Source: an uncultured Planctomycetales bacterium (GTDB taxonomy: Bacteria; Planctomycetota; Planctomycetia; Pirellulales; Thermoguttaceae). From it: a stretch of 64,000 bases of DNA. Positions within the stretch are counted from its first letter, which is position 1. Each line of letters begins with the position of its first letter. Made by a program: the position numbers and the translations under genes. Shown here one piece after another: positions 9,306 to 18,190 of this stretch. The stretch spans positions 33,049 through 97,048 of the forward strand of contig CALARR010000430.1 of NCBI GenBank assembly GCA_937889015.1. Direction: 5' to 3'. The notes under the pieces were generated by a model. That model searched no databases and was not told the origin of the DNA. It was given only the letters and a program-made list of their open reading frames with translations.

Positions 9306-10052
9306 TCAGGCCACCAGTCGCATTTCCGTGGCGTTTCCGGTCACACCGGCCAGAAATTCCTCGAAGATCCGCAGATCCAGAGCCGAAGCCGAATCGCTTT
9401 CCGGATGGAACTGCGTGCCCATCGCGAACCACTCCTCGGTCGTGCTCTCAATCGCCTCGATGACACCGTCGGGGCAGCGCGCACCGACCGTGAATCCGGG
9501 AGCCAGTTCGTCGATCGCCATGTGGTGCATGCTGTTCACCCGAATCTCGCCTTCGCCATACACCCGCTCCATGATCGATCCGGCCTCGACCGTCAGGGCA
9601 TGGCGGTGCGAAGGATCCATGGGATCGCTGTGCGGAAGGGCCTTGGGCATGTCTTCGGGCAAGTGCAGGAAGAGGTTCCCTCCCTGGATCACGTTCAGAA
9701 GCTGCATCCCGGCGCCGATGCCGAACACGGGCATGCGCCGTTCGGCGATGCGCTGCATCAGCCGGCGATCGAATCCCTCGCGGCGTTTGTCCATGGGCCG
9801 AACCGAGGGGTGCAGCATGAAACCGTCTTGACGCGGGTCGAGATCCGCCCCGCCCACCATCACCACGCCGTCCAGCACATCCAGAATACGATCCACGTCC
9901 GCCATGTCGTTCAACGGCGGGATGATCAAGGGAATGCCGCCGGCCTTGACGACCGCGTCGTAGTAACCGGCACAAAGGTAGCTAAAGGCAGGTGCGTCTT
10001 TACGGGCAGAACGGTAGTCAGCATTCAACCCAATCAACGGCTTCGAATCCAT
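9306..10052 (-). CDS. PuuD-like class I glutamine amidotransferase-fold protein, nucleophile Cys absent
   Basis: The frame is open upstream to 10226, but the family's N-terminal strand begins at ATG 10052 (MDSKPLIGLNADYRS), giving 248 residues. The fold is peptidase C26 (gamma-glutamyl-GABA hydrolase type), with DGVVMVGGADLDP, NSMHHMAID and FHPES (His216, Glu218). In the nucleophile elbow, where active members read GICRGMQ, this protein reads GIGAGMQ. The codon for residue 113 is GGC (Gly), verified on the DNA. Without Cys the classical thioester hydrolysis cannot occur, so it is probably a binding or regulatory protein. It is translated just ahead of the AnmK-like gene. Confidence 0.8.
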   Translation of the reverse strand: MDSKPLIGLNADYRSARKDAPAFSYLCAGYYDAVVKAGGIPLIIPPLNDMADVDRILDVLDGVVMVGGADLDPRQDGFMLHPSVRPMDKRREGFDRRLMQRIAERRMPVFGIGAGMQLLNVIQGGNLFLHLPEDMPKALPHSDPMDPSHRHALTVEAGSIMERVYGEGEIRVNSMHHMAIDELAPGFTVGARCPDGVIEAIESTTEEWFAMGTQFHPESDSASALDLRIFEEFLAGVTGNATEMRLVA

Positions 10053-10907
10053 TTGTACACTCCTTCCGGGACAGGTCCGTGTCCGTTCGAATACCGACGG
10101 TGCGGCGCAATCGGTCTCGGTGCAGGAAATCTGCATTTGCCAGGAGGTCCGCGCGCAGCACACTGTGTCAAGGTGCACTGGCGTGGAGAGTAGATGGGCC
10201 CGAGGCTCACTTCCTTGATGCCTCAAACCCAGCGAACTCCTGCCGACCAGCTCGTGATGAGCCGGACGCCGAGGCGATATCCGTATCGCGGTTCGAACTC
10301 CTAAATAGACGTGTCACGCAGGAGGAAATGCAAGTCGCACGATGTTATAAAGGCGATTGATACATCATGCAAGGAAACGCCATATTTTGCGCGCGACAGG
10401 GACCGCCCCACAAGATCGTGTATTGCTAGCACTGCTGGCGCGTCTACCCAAGGCCATTTTCGAATCAGCGTTCTTCTCACCAACGCACGTTCCGCCGGGC
10501 ATCCACGGTGCCGAGCCCCGCCCCCGACGACCAAGGCCCAACCGCGGCCTTCGGCACTGGCTGGCCAACGACAAACCACGAGGCCTGCGGCGATGATTTC
10601 TGACAGAAGGCCGCCCACCACCTCTCCCACGCGCCCCAAAGCATGGCCAACGGCTCGACCGCTGCCTCGGCCGACTGCCGAAGGACCGAGGCGCTCAAAC
10701 CACTACTTTACCGTTGCGGCCGAACCCGGTATGCTGAGGGCTCACGTACCCCGGGCGCGGCCTTGGTCTTCGCGGCAGGGGCGATGTCTCGCCATCTGGA
10801 AGCCCTTACCTACCTGGATGTTACGACATTTCCAGCCCACTTGCCGCTCCCGGCCTCCGGGACCACGGTGAGGGGGTCGTCGTCGACTCGCTCCCACCCT
10901 TGCTCGC
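10053..10907. other. Long intergenic region between divergent genes
   Basis: About 855 bases between the start of the amidotransferase-like gene (minus) and the ketosynthase gene (plus). Several ORFs cross it, but none has a plausible start, composition or family match. A possible promoter for the plus-strand gene is listed separately. Otherwise I see nothing in it. Confidence 0.4.
10706..10734 (+). promoter_or_regulatory. Candidate sigma-70-type promoter upstream of the ketosynthase gene
   Basis: TTTACC (10706-10711), a 17-base spacer and TATGCT (10729-10734) give a fair -35/-10 pair about 170 bases before ATG 10908. The match is modest and planctomycete promoter consensus is not well fixed, so this is only a candidate. 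Confidence 0.3.
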
Positions 10908-12065
10908 ATGCGGTACCAAAACGTCTGCCTGGAATCGATTGCCTACACCGTGCCCGATGAGACGGTCACGTCGAGCCAGATCGAGGCCCGTCTAGAACCG
11001 CTCTATCGCCGCCTGCGCCTGCCCGAGGGTCGCCTGGAACTGATGAGCGGCATCGCCCAACGGCGTTTCTGGCCGGCGGGCACCTACCCCAGTCAGATCA
11101 GCGCTCAGACGGTGGAAAAGGCCCTGCACCTGGCAGGCGTGGACCGTGGCATGGTCGGGGCCCTGGTCCACGGTTCGGTCTGCCGTGACTATCTCGAACC
11201 GGCCACCGCCTGCGCCGTCCATCAGCGTCTGGGGCTGGCTCATGGCTGCCTGATCTACGATGTCTCCAACGCCTGCCTGGGCCTGCTCAACGGCCTGGTG
11301 CAGGTGGCCAACATGATCGAATTGGGGCAGATCCGCGCCGGCGTCGTGGTGGGCACCGAAGACAGCCGCGCGCTGGTCGAATCGACCATCGCGCGACTCA
11401 ACGGCGACGAATCCCTGACCCGCACCGACGTAAAACTGGCTTTCGCCTCGCTGACCATCGGATCGGCCAGCGCGGCCATCGTGCTCACCGACCGCCGCAT
11501 CAGCCGCACGGGCAATCGACTCCTGGGCGGCGTGGCCCGCTCCTACACGGGCCACTGCCGATTGTGCCAGGGCGGCAAGCCCGGACAGGCCGAGTTGCTC
11601 ATGTGGACGGACGCCGAAGCCCTGCTGCACGAAGGCGTTCGCGCGGCGCGCGTAACCTATGGCGAATTCCTGAACCATCTGGGCTGGCAGGCCGGTGTGA
11701 CCAAGGTCTTCAGCCATCAGGTCGGCAAGGCGCATCGCAAGCTCTTGCTGGAAGAACTGGGGCTGAAACTGGGCATCGACTATCCCAGCCTGGAACAGTT
11801 CGGCAACACCGGCTCGGCCGCCCTGCCCTTGACCGCCGCCCTGGGCGTGGAGCATGGCCACTTGCGACAGGGCGACCGGTTGGGACTGCTGGGCATCGGC
11901 TCAGGCATCAACGTGCTGATGCTGGGCGTGGACTGGCAGCGGAGTTGGCTGGATCTGGCCCATCGCCCCGCGGCCCAATCGGCCGGGCAAGCGAGCGATT
12001 CGCACCCCGCTCTGGCCGAGACGGAATCATCGCTGGCCGTCTCGCGCCCCCAACTGCGCGCATAA
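10908..12065 (+). CDS. Beta-ketoacyl synthase III / OleA-type condensing enzyme
   Basis: A 385-residue thiolase-fold condensing enzyme with the complete Cys-His-Asn triad: Cys123 in VSNACLGLLNG, His270 in FSHQVGKAH and Asn300 in FGNTGSAALP. The length and the SGIAQRRFWPAG start region resemble the 3-oxoacyl-ACP synthase III/OleA proteins of planctomycetes, which in other genomes sit beside OleB, OleC and OleD and condense two acyl chains head-to-head. Here OleB and OleC are not adjacent, but an OleD-like gene lies at 18191-19180 beyond a fatty-acid-type operon. The tail after residue 350 is low-complexity. It converges with the fabI-like gene, with a 20-bp gap. Confidence 0.85.
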   Translation: MRYQNVCLESIAYTVPDETVTSSQIEARLEPLYRRLRLPEGRLELMSGIAQRRFWPAGTYPSQISAQTVEKALHLAGVDRGMVGALVHGSVCRDYLEPATACAVHQRLGLAHGCLIYDVSNACLGLLNGLVQVANMIELGQIRAGVVVGTEDSRALVESTIARLNGDESLTRTDVKLAFASLTIGSASAAIVLTDRRISRTGNRLLGGVARSYTGHCRLCQGGKPGQAELLMWTDAEALLHEGVRAARVTYGEFLNHLGWQAGVTKVFSHQVGKAHRKLLLEELGLKLGIDYPSLEQFGNTGSAALPLTAALGVEHGHLRQGDRLGLLGIGSGINVLMLGVDWQRSWLDLAHRPAAQSAGQASDSHPALAETESSLAVSRPQLRA

Positions 12066-12085
12066 GAGCCGCGGGAGCTTCCCGA

Positions 12086-12892
12086 CTACGCATCCGGGCG
12101 CAGGGCCTTGCGCACCACTTCGCGATCGAAGTAGTTGATCGCCATGCCCGCATCGACCACGATTCGCTGGGCGTTGATCCCGCTGGACCGGGGACTGAGC
12201 AGGAACACGGCCGCGTTGGCCGCCTCTTCGGTCCGCACGGCCTCTTTGCGCGGGATCACCTGTTCGGCATACAGATAGGCGTCCACGTAGCCGGGAATCC
12301 CGGCCGAGGCCGAGGTCTTCAGCAGTCCCGGCGCCACCGCATTGAATCGCACGCGTGAGAACGCGCTGAACGACTTGGCCAGGAAGGCCAGCGACGAGTC
12401 CAGGGCCGCCTTGATGGGGGCCATGTAGCCGTAGCTCTCGCTGGCCATCTGGGTGGTGGAGATGGAGATCGTCACCACCGAAGCGTCAGGGTCCAGAAGG
12501 TCCTTCATGGCATTGGAGACGGCCGTCAGCGAAAAGCAGGAAATGTCCAAGGCCTGCAAGAACGCGCGCCGCGGCGTCTCGTGAAAGGGCTTCACGCCGG
12601 CCGAGTAATCGGCAAAGGCGATCGAATGCAACAAGCCGTGAAGACGGTCGTAGCGCGCGCCCACTTCTTGCCGCAGGCGGTCGATCTGCGACTGGTCTTC
12701 CACGTCGCAGACGAAGATCGCGGCTTGCGGCAGCAGCTTCGCAATCGCCTGGCGCACGGTCTCGTTCTGCACCACGTAGACGCATTCGGCGCCGGCCTCG
12801 CGGAGGAGCTGCGCCACATGCCAAGCCACGCTCTTGCGGTTGGCCACCCCGAAAACCAACATTCGCTTGCCGGCCAGCCCGAGAAAATCCAT
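12086..12892 (-). CDS. Enoyl-ACP reductase (FabI)-like SDR
   Basis: Short-chain dehydrogenase of 268 residues from ATG 12892; the frame is open further upstream, but only this start gives the family's MDFLGLAGKRMLVFGVANRKS opening. The glycine motif GVANRKSVAW and the S-I-A-F-A-D segment are FabI-like. Catalytic Tyr154 and Lys161 are present (SYGYMAPIKAALD). The second FabI tyrosine (E. coli Y146) falls on Ile144, so reduction of an enoyl substrate may differ from housekeeping FabI, or the enzyme may act as another SDR. It is the last gene of the lipid-type operon, 55 bp after the FabZ-like gene. Confidence 0.82.
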   Translation of the reverse strand: MDFLGLAGKRMLVFGVANRKSVAWHVAQLLREAGAECVYVVQNETVRQAIAKLLPQAAIFVCDVEDQSQIDRLRQEVGARYDRLHGLLHSIAFADYSAGVKPFHETPRRAFLQALDISCFSLTAVSNAMKDLLDPDASVVTISISTTQMASESYGYMAPIKAALDSSLAFLAKSFSAFSRVRFNAVAPGLLKTSASAGIPGYVDAYLYAEQVIPRKEAVRTEEAANAAVFLLSPRSSGINAQRIVVDAGMAINYFDREVVRKALRPDA

Positions 12893-12947
12893 AAACGCTT
12901 CGTCTCCCCCCGGCCAGGCCGTCTTGAACACCGTCCCCATTCCGTTG

Positions 12948-13376
12948 TCAGTTCGTTTCCGCCGCCGTGCAGGCGAACTCGAACCGCACGGCCACCGCGC
13001 CATCCACGCTGACCTTCGCCTTGAGAAAGAAAGCGTCGGCCAGGCGCTCCACTAGGTCGACCTCCAGCCGAATTGTCTCGCCCGGCCGGACCATGCGTTT
13101 GAAGCGCACGTCGTTCATCCGCGTCGCCACCGGCACCCGCTTCTCCGCGCCGGCCAGATGCGCGCTCAGCAGCACCGCCCCGGCCTGCATGGCCGCTTCG
13201 CACAGCAGCACACCGGGCACAAGCGGGAACTGCGGATAGTGGCCGGCGAAGAAGTATTCCTGGCCGGAGAAAGTCTTCAGGCACACGATCCGCGCGGTGC
13301 TCTGCTCCACGACTTCGTCGATCAGCAGGAACGGATCGCGGTGGGGAATGGCGGCGAGAATCTGCTGGCGGCTCAT
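12948..13376 (-). CDS. FabA/FabZ-type 3-hydroxyacyl-ACP dehydratase
   Basis: A 142-residue hot-dog protein from ATG 13376 (MSRQQILAAIPHRDPFLLID). The catalytic pair is present: His46 in AGHYPQFPLVPG and Glu60 in LLCEAAMQAG. IPHRDPFLLID is the classical FabZ start. It dehydrates 3-hydroxyacyl-ACP to enoyl-ACP, fitting between the KAS and FabI-like enzymes of the same operon. The start codon overlaps the stop of the upstream oxidoreductase (ATGA, 13373-13376), indicating translational coupling. Confidence 0.92.
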   Translation of the reverse strand: MSRQQILAAIPHRDPFLLIDEVVEQSTARIVCLKTFSGQEYFFAGHYPQFPLVPGVLLCEAAMQAGAVLLSAHLAGAEKRVPVATRMNDVRFKRMVRPGETIRLEVDLVERLADAFFLKAKVSVDGAVAVRFEFACTAAETN

Positions 13377-14827
13377 GGGTCCGTGGTGCTCTGGGGGTTC
13401 AACTGGGAGTTGCCGTGCATCAGGAAGGCGTCGACCTCGTTGGCCGCGATCACCCCGTAGTTCACCGTCCCCAGCCAACCGGACATGATGATCCCCACAC
13501 TGCCGGCGTGGTACAAGCCGGCGATCTGCTGGGGCAGACTCCGGCTCACGGCCAGCCCCTCGTACTTGGTGCCGAAGCTCGCGCCGTCGATATGCCCCGT
13601 GTAGCGGCGGAAGGTGACCGGCGTGGCGCAGTCCAGCCAGTCTATCTTGTCACGGATGCCGGGCACGTATTTCTCGGCCGCCGCCAGCGTCGACTCGGTC
13701 AGTTCGCGTTTCTGCCGCACATACTCTTCGGGCGGCAGGCCGGCCCAATCTCCATAGCGAGCATTGGTGCTGGCCACGATCAGGCAGCGATCGTGGCCGG
13801 GACGCGTCTTGGGGTAATAGAACGAATAGGTACGGCTGCTGATCTCGCGCGACAGGAGCAGGTCGGTGCGGAAGGCTGGCGCAGTCGACGTAAACAGCAA
13901 GTCGCCGCAGGCCTCCTCGTCGATCATCTCGCCCGGCTTCAAGGCCATGTAGACCTGGGTGCTGGAATTGTTCAGCCGCACGGCCCGCGCCTGCCCGATG
14001 TACTGGGGATCAAGATTCTCTTCGCCCACCAGGTGAAAGATGGTGCCCAGCAGATTGGCGTTGGACACCACGGCCCGAGTGCGGATCGTGCGGCCGTGGA
14101 CGCGCACACCACACACGCGGCCCTGGCGGACCTCGATTCGTTCCACCGGGCAGCGAATGCGCGTGTCACAACCGTTGCGCCGCAATTCGTCGCTCATCAA
14201 GTGGATCAGCTTGTCGGTGCCGCCCTGGAACGTATAGACCCCTTTGGACATGAAATTGGAGAACACGATGCCGTAGGACAGGGCCGGGTCCTCCAGCGTC
14301 GAGCCGTTGGCATACGTGATCGGCTCCATCAGCAGCCGCACCACGTCCTCCCGCCCAGGGAAGAACTGCTCAAACAACTCCCGCGTGCTCATCTGTTGGT
14401 CGTCGTAGTGGCTCATCGCCCGGGCATGGTCGAAAAAGGCTTCGACAGTTGCCGGCGCGATGCCGAACCGCTCGACGAGCAGGCGCGTGAAATCCTGGCG
14501 GTCGAACGACGTACACAGCGAGAACATCGGGTTGTCGAAGCGGATATGCTTCAACTGCACGATGCGGTCGGCGATCTCGGCGCTCCAATAGCGGCGGCAG
14601 CTCTTGATCATGCCCACCGGAAAGCCGTGCAGCGAGACGTCGAAGATGTGGCCGCCGGGCCGGCGAAACCAGGTGGCCAGCCCGCCCAGCTTGTAGTGCT
14701 GCTCCAGCAGCAACACCGAGTGCCCGGCGCGAGCCAAGGTGTTGGCGGCGGTCATTCCGGCCAGGCCGGAACCGATGACGACCACGTCGTAGCTATCGCG
14801 CGTGTCTTGGAGAAAATCGCGAGTCAC
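13373..14827 (-). CDS. CrtI/phytoene desaturase-family FAD oxidoreductase 1
   Basis: A 484-residue flavoprotein of the phytoene desaturase/carotenoid isomerase/retinol saturase superfamily. It has a dinucleotide-binding motif, VVVIGSGLAGMTAANTLARAG, followed by LLEQHYKLGG and a C-terminal FAD signature (LYHAGSVGIIMSGWLGTVNYG). Such enzymes desaturate, isomerise or saturate polyene or acyl chains. Its place inside a FAS-type operon, overlapping fabZ by 4 bp, suggests an acyl-ACP-derived substrate rather than a carotenoid (inference). It shares the family with the next gene but is clearly divergent from it. Confidence 0.85.
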   Translation of the reverse strand: MTRDFLQDTRDSYDVVVIGSGLAGMTAANTLARAGHSVLLLEQHYKLGGLATWFRRPGGHIFDVSLHGFPVGMIKSCRRYWSAEIADRIVQLKHIRFDNPMFSLCTSFDRQDFTRLLVERFGIAPATVEAFFDHARAMSHYDDQQMSTRELFEQFFPGREDVVRLLMEPITYANGSTLEDPALSYGIVFSNFMSKGVYTFQGGTDKLIHLMSDELRRNGCDTRIRCPVERIEVRQGRVCGVRVHGRTIRTRAVVSNANLLGTIFHLVGEENLDPQYIGQARAVRLNNSSTQVYMALKPGEMIDEEACGDLLFTSTAPAFRTDLLLSREISSRTYSFYYPKTRPGHDRCLIVASTNARYGDWAGLPPEEYVRQKRELTESTLAAAEKYVPGIRDKIDWLDCATPVTFRRYTGHIDGASFGTKYEGLAVSRSLPQQIAGLYHAGSVGIIMSGWLGTVNYGVIAANEVDAFLMHGNSQLNPQSTTDP

Positions 14828-14919
14828 AGGATATCAGACACGAGTTGGTCGTGGAAGAAAAGGCTAATCATCCGGCGGTCCATGTCCATTGTGGCCCCTA
14901 CGGGGCCGTCGTTCTTCGA

Positions 14920-16293
14920 TCAGCGTTGCAGCAAGTGATTCGTGGCCACGGTGATCCCGCTGAGCAGCGTGCCCACGATTCCCACCAGTCCCTGGTCGTT
15001 TCCGCAGACGAACAGGTTGCGCAGGTGCGTGGTGCCGTCGTGGCGTTTCTGGCCGCAGCCGTACACGGCGCCTTGGTCGTGCCCGGTGAAGCGGCGAATC
15101 GTGAGCGGCGTGAACATGTCGCGTGCCACGACCGCCTGACGAAAGGGGGGCACAAACCGCTCGGCCGACGCAACCATTCTAGCGTACCAACGGTCCTTCG
15201 CCACCCCGTAGTCGGGGCCGGCCAATGCGTTCCAGCCATCATAGTTCGCCAGGCAACTGATCCGCACCATGCCGTCGGCCAGGCGTTTTTCGTGCTGGAA
15301 GTTGTTGGGAACGCAGATCACACCGCTGCGCACGTCGACCAGATCCTGAGGCCGGCGATACTCGAATTGCGGCGCGTCGTTGAAGAACACGATCGACTCC
15401 CCAAGCCCCAACTCGGCCGGCTCCCGATCGACCACGGAGAGCGCCTCGACAAACGACAAAGCCCCGGGCGCAGGCAGATCCTTGGGCTGCGGTTCGCACA
15501 ACTGAAACGTCTCGCGCAGGCCCGCCGAGGAGAGCACGCGCCGGGCAGCCAGCCGGGTACCGTCGTCCAGTTCCACCTCCTGCACGCAGTCCCCGCTGAC
15601 AATCAGCCGCCGTACGCCGCAGCGCAGCCGCAATTCGCCCCCCACCTCCTTGTACTTCCGCACAATCAGCTTCAGCAGTTCTCGGACCCCGGCTTGGGGA
15701 CGCGCGAACCCTTCCAGGAAGATCGAACGAAAGAGGATCGAGAACTCGTCGAAGTTGGGGTCGTGCTCGCGCGGACTGCCGTAGAAGGCCAACGGGCACA
15801 AGAGCATCTCGCGCAGCAGCGGCTCGCGCACATGACTCTCCAGCACGGCCCGCGCCGAGCCGCTGTGCCGTGCCTGGCCGTATTCTTCGTAAGGCGCCAG
15901 TGCGGCGGCCAGGCGGCGCAGGCCATCTTCTTCCCCAGGAAATGCGCGGTGAACCTCGCTCAACAGGAATTCGAAATCATTGTTGAACCGCAGGCGCACG
16001 CCGGGAAAGGCAATCGCCGATCCGACTTGTTGGCAGAGGGGCAACTGATCCCAACCGATGCGCAGGGCGCGCAACAAGCGGGAGAGGGGGCCGACCTTGG
16101 TGCCGGGCGGCACATAGTTGGTCAGGGCGTGCAATCCCACGTCGAAGTTGCGGCCGTTCAGGCGGTAGAAGGAGTTCAGCCCGCCGATTGTCGAATGCCG
16201 TTCGAGGATGCAGACCCGCTGCTCGAAGTGCGCCAGACGGATTCCAGCCGCCAACCCGGACATCCCGGCGCCGATGATGATCGTATCGTACAT
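14920..16293 (-). CDS. CrtI/phytoene desaturase-family FAD oxidoreductase 2
   Basis: From ATG 16293 this is a 457-residue flavoprotein that opens directly with the FAD-binding fold (MYDTIIIGAGMSGLAAGIRL), then LERHSTIGGLNSFYRLNGR, and closes with NLFVCGNDQGLVGIVGTLLSG, the usual C-terminal FAD contact. The frame is open 27 codons further upstream, but that part overlaps an intergenic repeat and is not expected in the family. Together with oxidoreductase 1 it gives the operon two CrtI-type enzymes, a combination reported for gene clusters proposed in unusual planctomycete lipid synthesis (for example ladderane candidates). The substrate is unknown. Confidence 0.85.
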   Translation of the reverse strand: MYDTIIIGAGMSGLAAGIRLAHFEQRVCILERHSTIGGLNSFYRLNGRNFDVGLHALTNYVPPGTKVGPLSRLLRALRIGWDQLPLCQQVGSAIAFPGVRLRFNNDFEFLLSEVHRAFPGEEDGLRRLAAALAPYEEYGQARHSGSARAVLESHVREPLLREMLLCPLAFYGSPREHDPNFDEFSILFRSIFLEGFARPQAGVRELLKLIVRKYKEVGGELRLRCGVRRLIVSGDCVQEVELDDGTRLAARRVLSSAGLRETFQLCEPQPKDLPAPGALSFVEALSVVDREPAELGLGESIVFFNDAPQFEYRRPQDLVDVRSGVICVPNNFQHEKRLADGMVRISCLANYDGWNALAGPDYGVAKDRWYARMVASAERFVPPFRQAVVARDMFTPLTIRRFTGHDQGAVYGCGQKRHDGTTHLRNLFVCGNDQGLVGIVGTLLSGITVATNHLLQR

Positions 16294-16312
16294 GGGCCCA
16301 GCGCCGAAAGGG

Positions 16313-16397
16313 TAAGAACCTATCCCAGAACCACCCCAGCCACGTCGGGCGGCCCTGTAGGATTGAGCTGCCAACAGGTTCTGGGACCGGCTCTAAA
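16313..16397 (-). repeat. Interspersed ~85-bp palindromic repeat, copy 1
   Basis: Read on the minus strand this element aligns along its whole length with the sequence at 23790-23874 (roughly three quarters identical by eye). Shared blocks include TTAGAGCCGG, GGCCGCCCGNCGTGGC and GGTTCTGGG. Its ends form an imperfect inverted repeat, with CCCAGAACC (16324-16332) complementary to GGTTCTGGG (16377-16385). It sits between the ACP and oxidoreductase 2 genes. Confidence 0.6.
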
Positions 16398-16472
16398 ACC
16401 GCAACCGATGGTCGCGAAGCGCGATGACCCTGGCCCGGCTGACAGCCGCCGATCGCGGTTCGCGCGCCCAGG

Positions 16473-16733
16473 CTACTTCTTGGCGATATCCTTCATCAGC
16501 GGTTCCAGGTAGCTCACCGTGCTCTGCATGCTGGAGAGGGCCGGATAGTCCTGCTCCGGAATCTGCACCCGGTAGCGCTTCCTCAGTTCCATCACGATGT
16601 CGAGGAAGTCCATGCTGTCCAGCTCGAGCTGTTCGCGGAACGCAACCTCGTCCTTCAAATGGCTGAGATCTTCGTCGGGCGCGATGCCGGAAAGGATGTC
16701 CAGAACCGCCTCTTTGATCTCCGCACCTGTCAT
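16473..16733 (-). CDS. Acyl carrier protein
   Basis: An 86-residue ACP. Ser40 in LELDSMDFLDIVMEL is the 4'-phosphopantetheine attachment site (family D-S-L/M). The rest is a typical acidic four-helix domain, with a slightly extended basic tail (MKDIAKK). It begins 16 bp after the stop of the KAS gene, so it is probably the dedicated carrier on which this operon's enzymes build their product, separate from the housekeeping acpP. Confidence 0.95.
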   Translation of the reverse strand: MTGAEIKEAVLDILSGIAPDEDLSHLKDEVAFREQLELDSMDFLDIVMELRKRYRVQIPEQDYPALSSMQSTVSYLEPLMKDIAKK

Positions 16734-16749
16734 GCTCGTTGCTCCTTGC

Positions 16750-17994
16750 TCACACTTTCCCCACGATGACTACCGAATTGATGCCCAGCATGCCGAACGA
16801 GTTGTTGAGAATATAACGCACGTTGGGCAATTCGCAGGGCTGATTGGCGACCAGCCCGGGCAGGGCACACTCCGGGTCGGGCCGATCCAGATTGATCGTC
16901 GCGTGACACACGCCGTCTTCGAAGCTGGGCAGATTGCCCGCCAACTCCAGCGCACCGGCCGCGCCCATCGCATGCCCGATGAAGCTCTTGGCGTTGTTCA
17001 TCGCCGGCCGACCCTGGCCGTTGAAAACCTGGCGCAGGGCCAAGCATTCCTGGACGTCACCGCTGGTCGTGCCCGTGGCATGCGTACTGACAATGTCGAT
17101 TTCTTCCGCCGCCAGCCCTGCACGGCGCAGGGCCAGGCGCATGCACTCGGCCTGCCGCTGGGGATGGGGCATCACGAAGTCGTAGGCGTCGCTGTTCATG
17201 GCGTAGCCTACGATTTCGCCATAGACTTTCGCGCCCCGCGCTCGGGCATCGCTGAGCCGCTCCAAAACGTACAGACACCCCCCTTCGGAGACCACAATGC
17301 CGTTGCGGTCGGCGTCGAAGGGACGCGAGGCCTTGGCCGGATCTTCGTGCCGTGCCAAGGCGCCTTGACTGTGGAAGCTGGCAAAGATCCCGAAGGTGTG
17401 GATGCTCTCCGACACCCCGCCGCCCAGGGCCAGGTCGCACTCGCCCAGACGCAACATCTGCACGCCCTGGATGATCCCGGCGTTGCCCGCCGCACAGGCC
17501 GCGCCCAGCGTGTAATGCGGGCCGGTGATCCCCATGTTCAGCGAGATCTCACCGGCCGGGTTGTTGGCCACCGTGCGTGGATTGTGGTGGTGCGACCAGA
17601 ACTGAGTGTCGTAGTTGTACTCTTTGATCTGGTAGATTTCGTTCTCGGTCTCAACGTTGCCGTGCTCGGTCACCCCCACGTAGATGCCGACGGTCGACTT
17701 GTCGACATTGGCCCAGTCGATGCCCGAGTCGGCAATCGCCTCTTGGGCACAGTAGATGCCGATGCTCCCCGCGCGCGTGCCGCGGCGGACCTCTTTCTTC
17801 CGCTGGTAGCGCAGCTCGTCGTAGTCGCATTGTCCGGCCACGGTCGGACCGAAGTAGCGGATCTCGTATCGCGTGACCCCGCTACGACCGCACAAAAGGC
17901 TCTCCCGGAAATCGCGAAGGCAGTTGCCATTGGGCGCAGTAAGTCCTACGCCGGTAATGACAATCCGCTCTCGATCCGGACGACTTACAACCAT
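16750..17994 (-). CDS. Beta-ketoacyl-ACP synthase (KAS II/FabF type)
   Basis: From ATG 17994 the protein has 414 residues, normal for FabF; the frame is open 96 codons upstream, but that segment is not protein-like. The thiolase-fold triad is complete: Cys167 in GAACAAGN, His305 in THATGTTSGD and His341 in KSFIGHAMGAAG with Lys336. It elongates acyl-ACP by decarboxylative condensation with malonyl-ACP. A purine-rich GAAGG lies upstream of the start. With the following ACP gene it forms the core of the lipid-type operon. Confidence 0.93.
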   Translation of the reverse strand: MVVSRPDRERIVITGVGLTAPNGNCLRDFRESLLCGRSGVTRYEIRYFGPTVAGQCDYDELRYQRKKEVRRGTRAGSIGIYCAQEAIADSGIDWANVDKSTVGIYVGVTEHGNVETENEIYQIKEYNYDTQFWSHHHNPRTVANNPAGEISLNMGITGPHYTLGAACAAGNAGIIQGVQMLRLGECDLALGGGVSESIHTFGIFASFHSQGALARHEDPAKASRPFDADRNGIVVSEGGCLYVLERLSDARARGAKVYGEIVGYAMNSDAYDFVMPHPQRQAECMRLALRRAGLAAEEIDIVSTHATGTTSGDVQECLALRQVFNGQGRPAMNNAKSFIGHAMGAAGALELAGNLPSFEDGVCHATINLDRPDPECALPGLVANQPCELPNVRYILNNSFGMLGINSVVIVGKV

Positions 17995-18190
17995 AGACTC
18001 AGCCCTACCTTCACTGCAGCAAACCCTCAAAAGTAACGCTTTCCATCCCGCTTGGCAAGACGGGGGCCTTGGGGGCAGAACGAGGTACCCGTAAAGAGTG
18101 CCACGCGACCGCATTCTGACCACAGAGCGGTGCGCTGTCGCGCAGAAGATCGCTGGGCCGCGCAGACCGCAACACATCCGGGGGGGACGC

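Noticed and set aside
10301..10639. Minus-strand 112-residue ORF in the long intergenic region
   Set aside because: No ribosome binding site, no family match, and codon positions show no protein-like bias.
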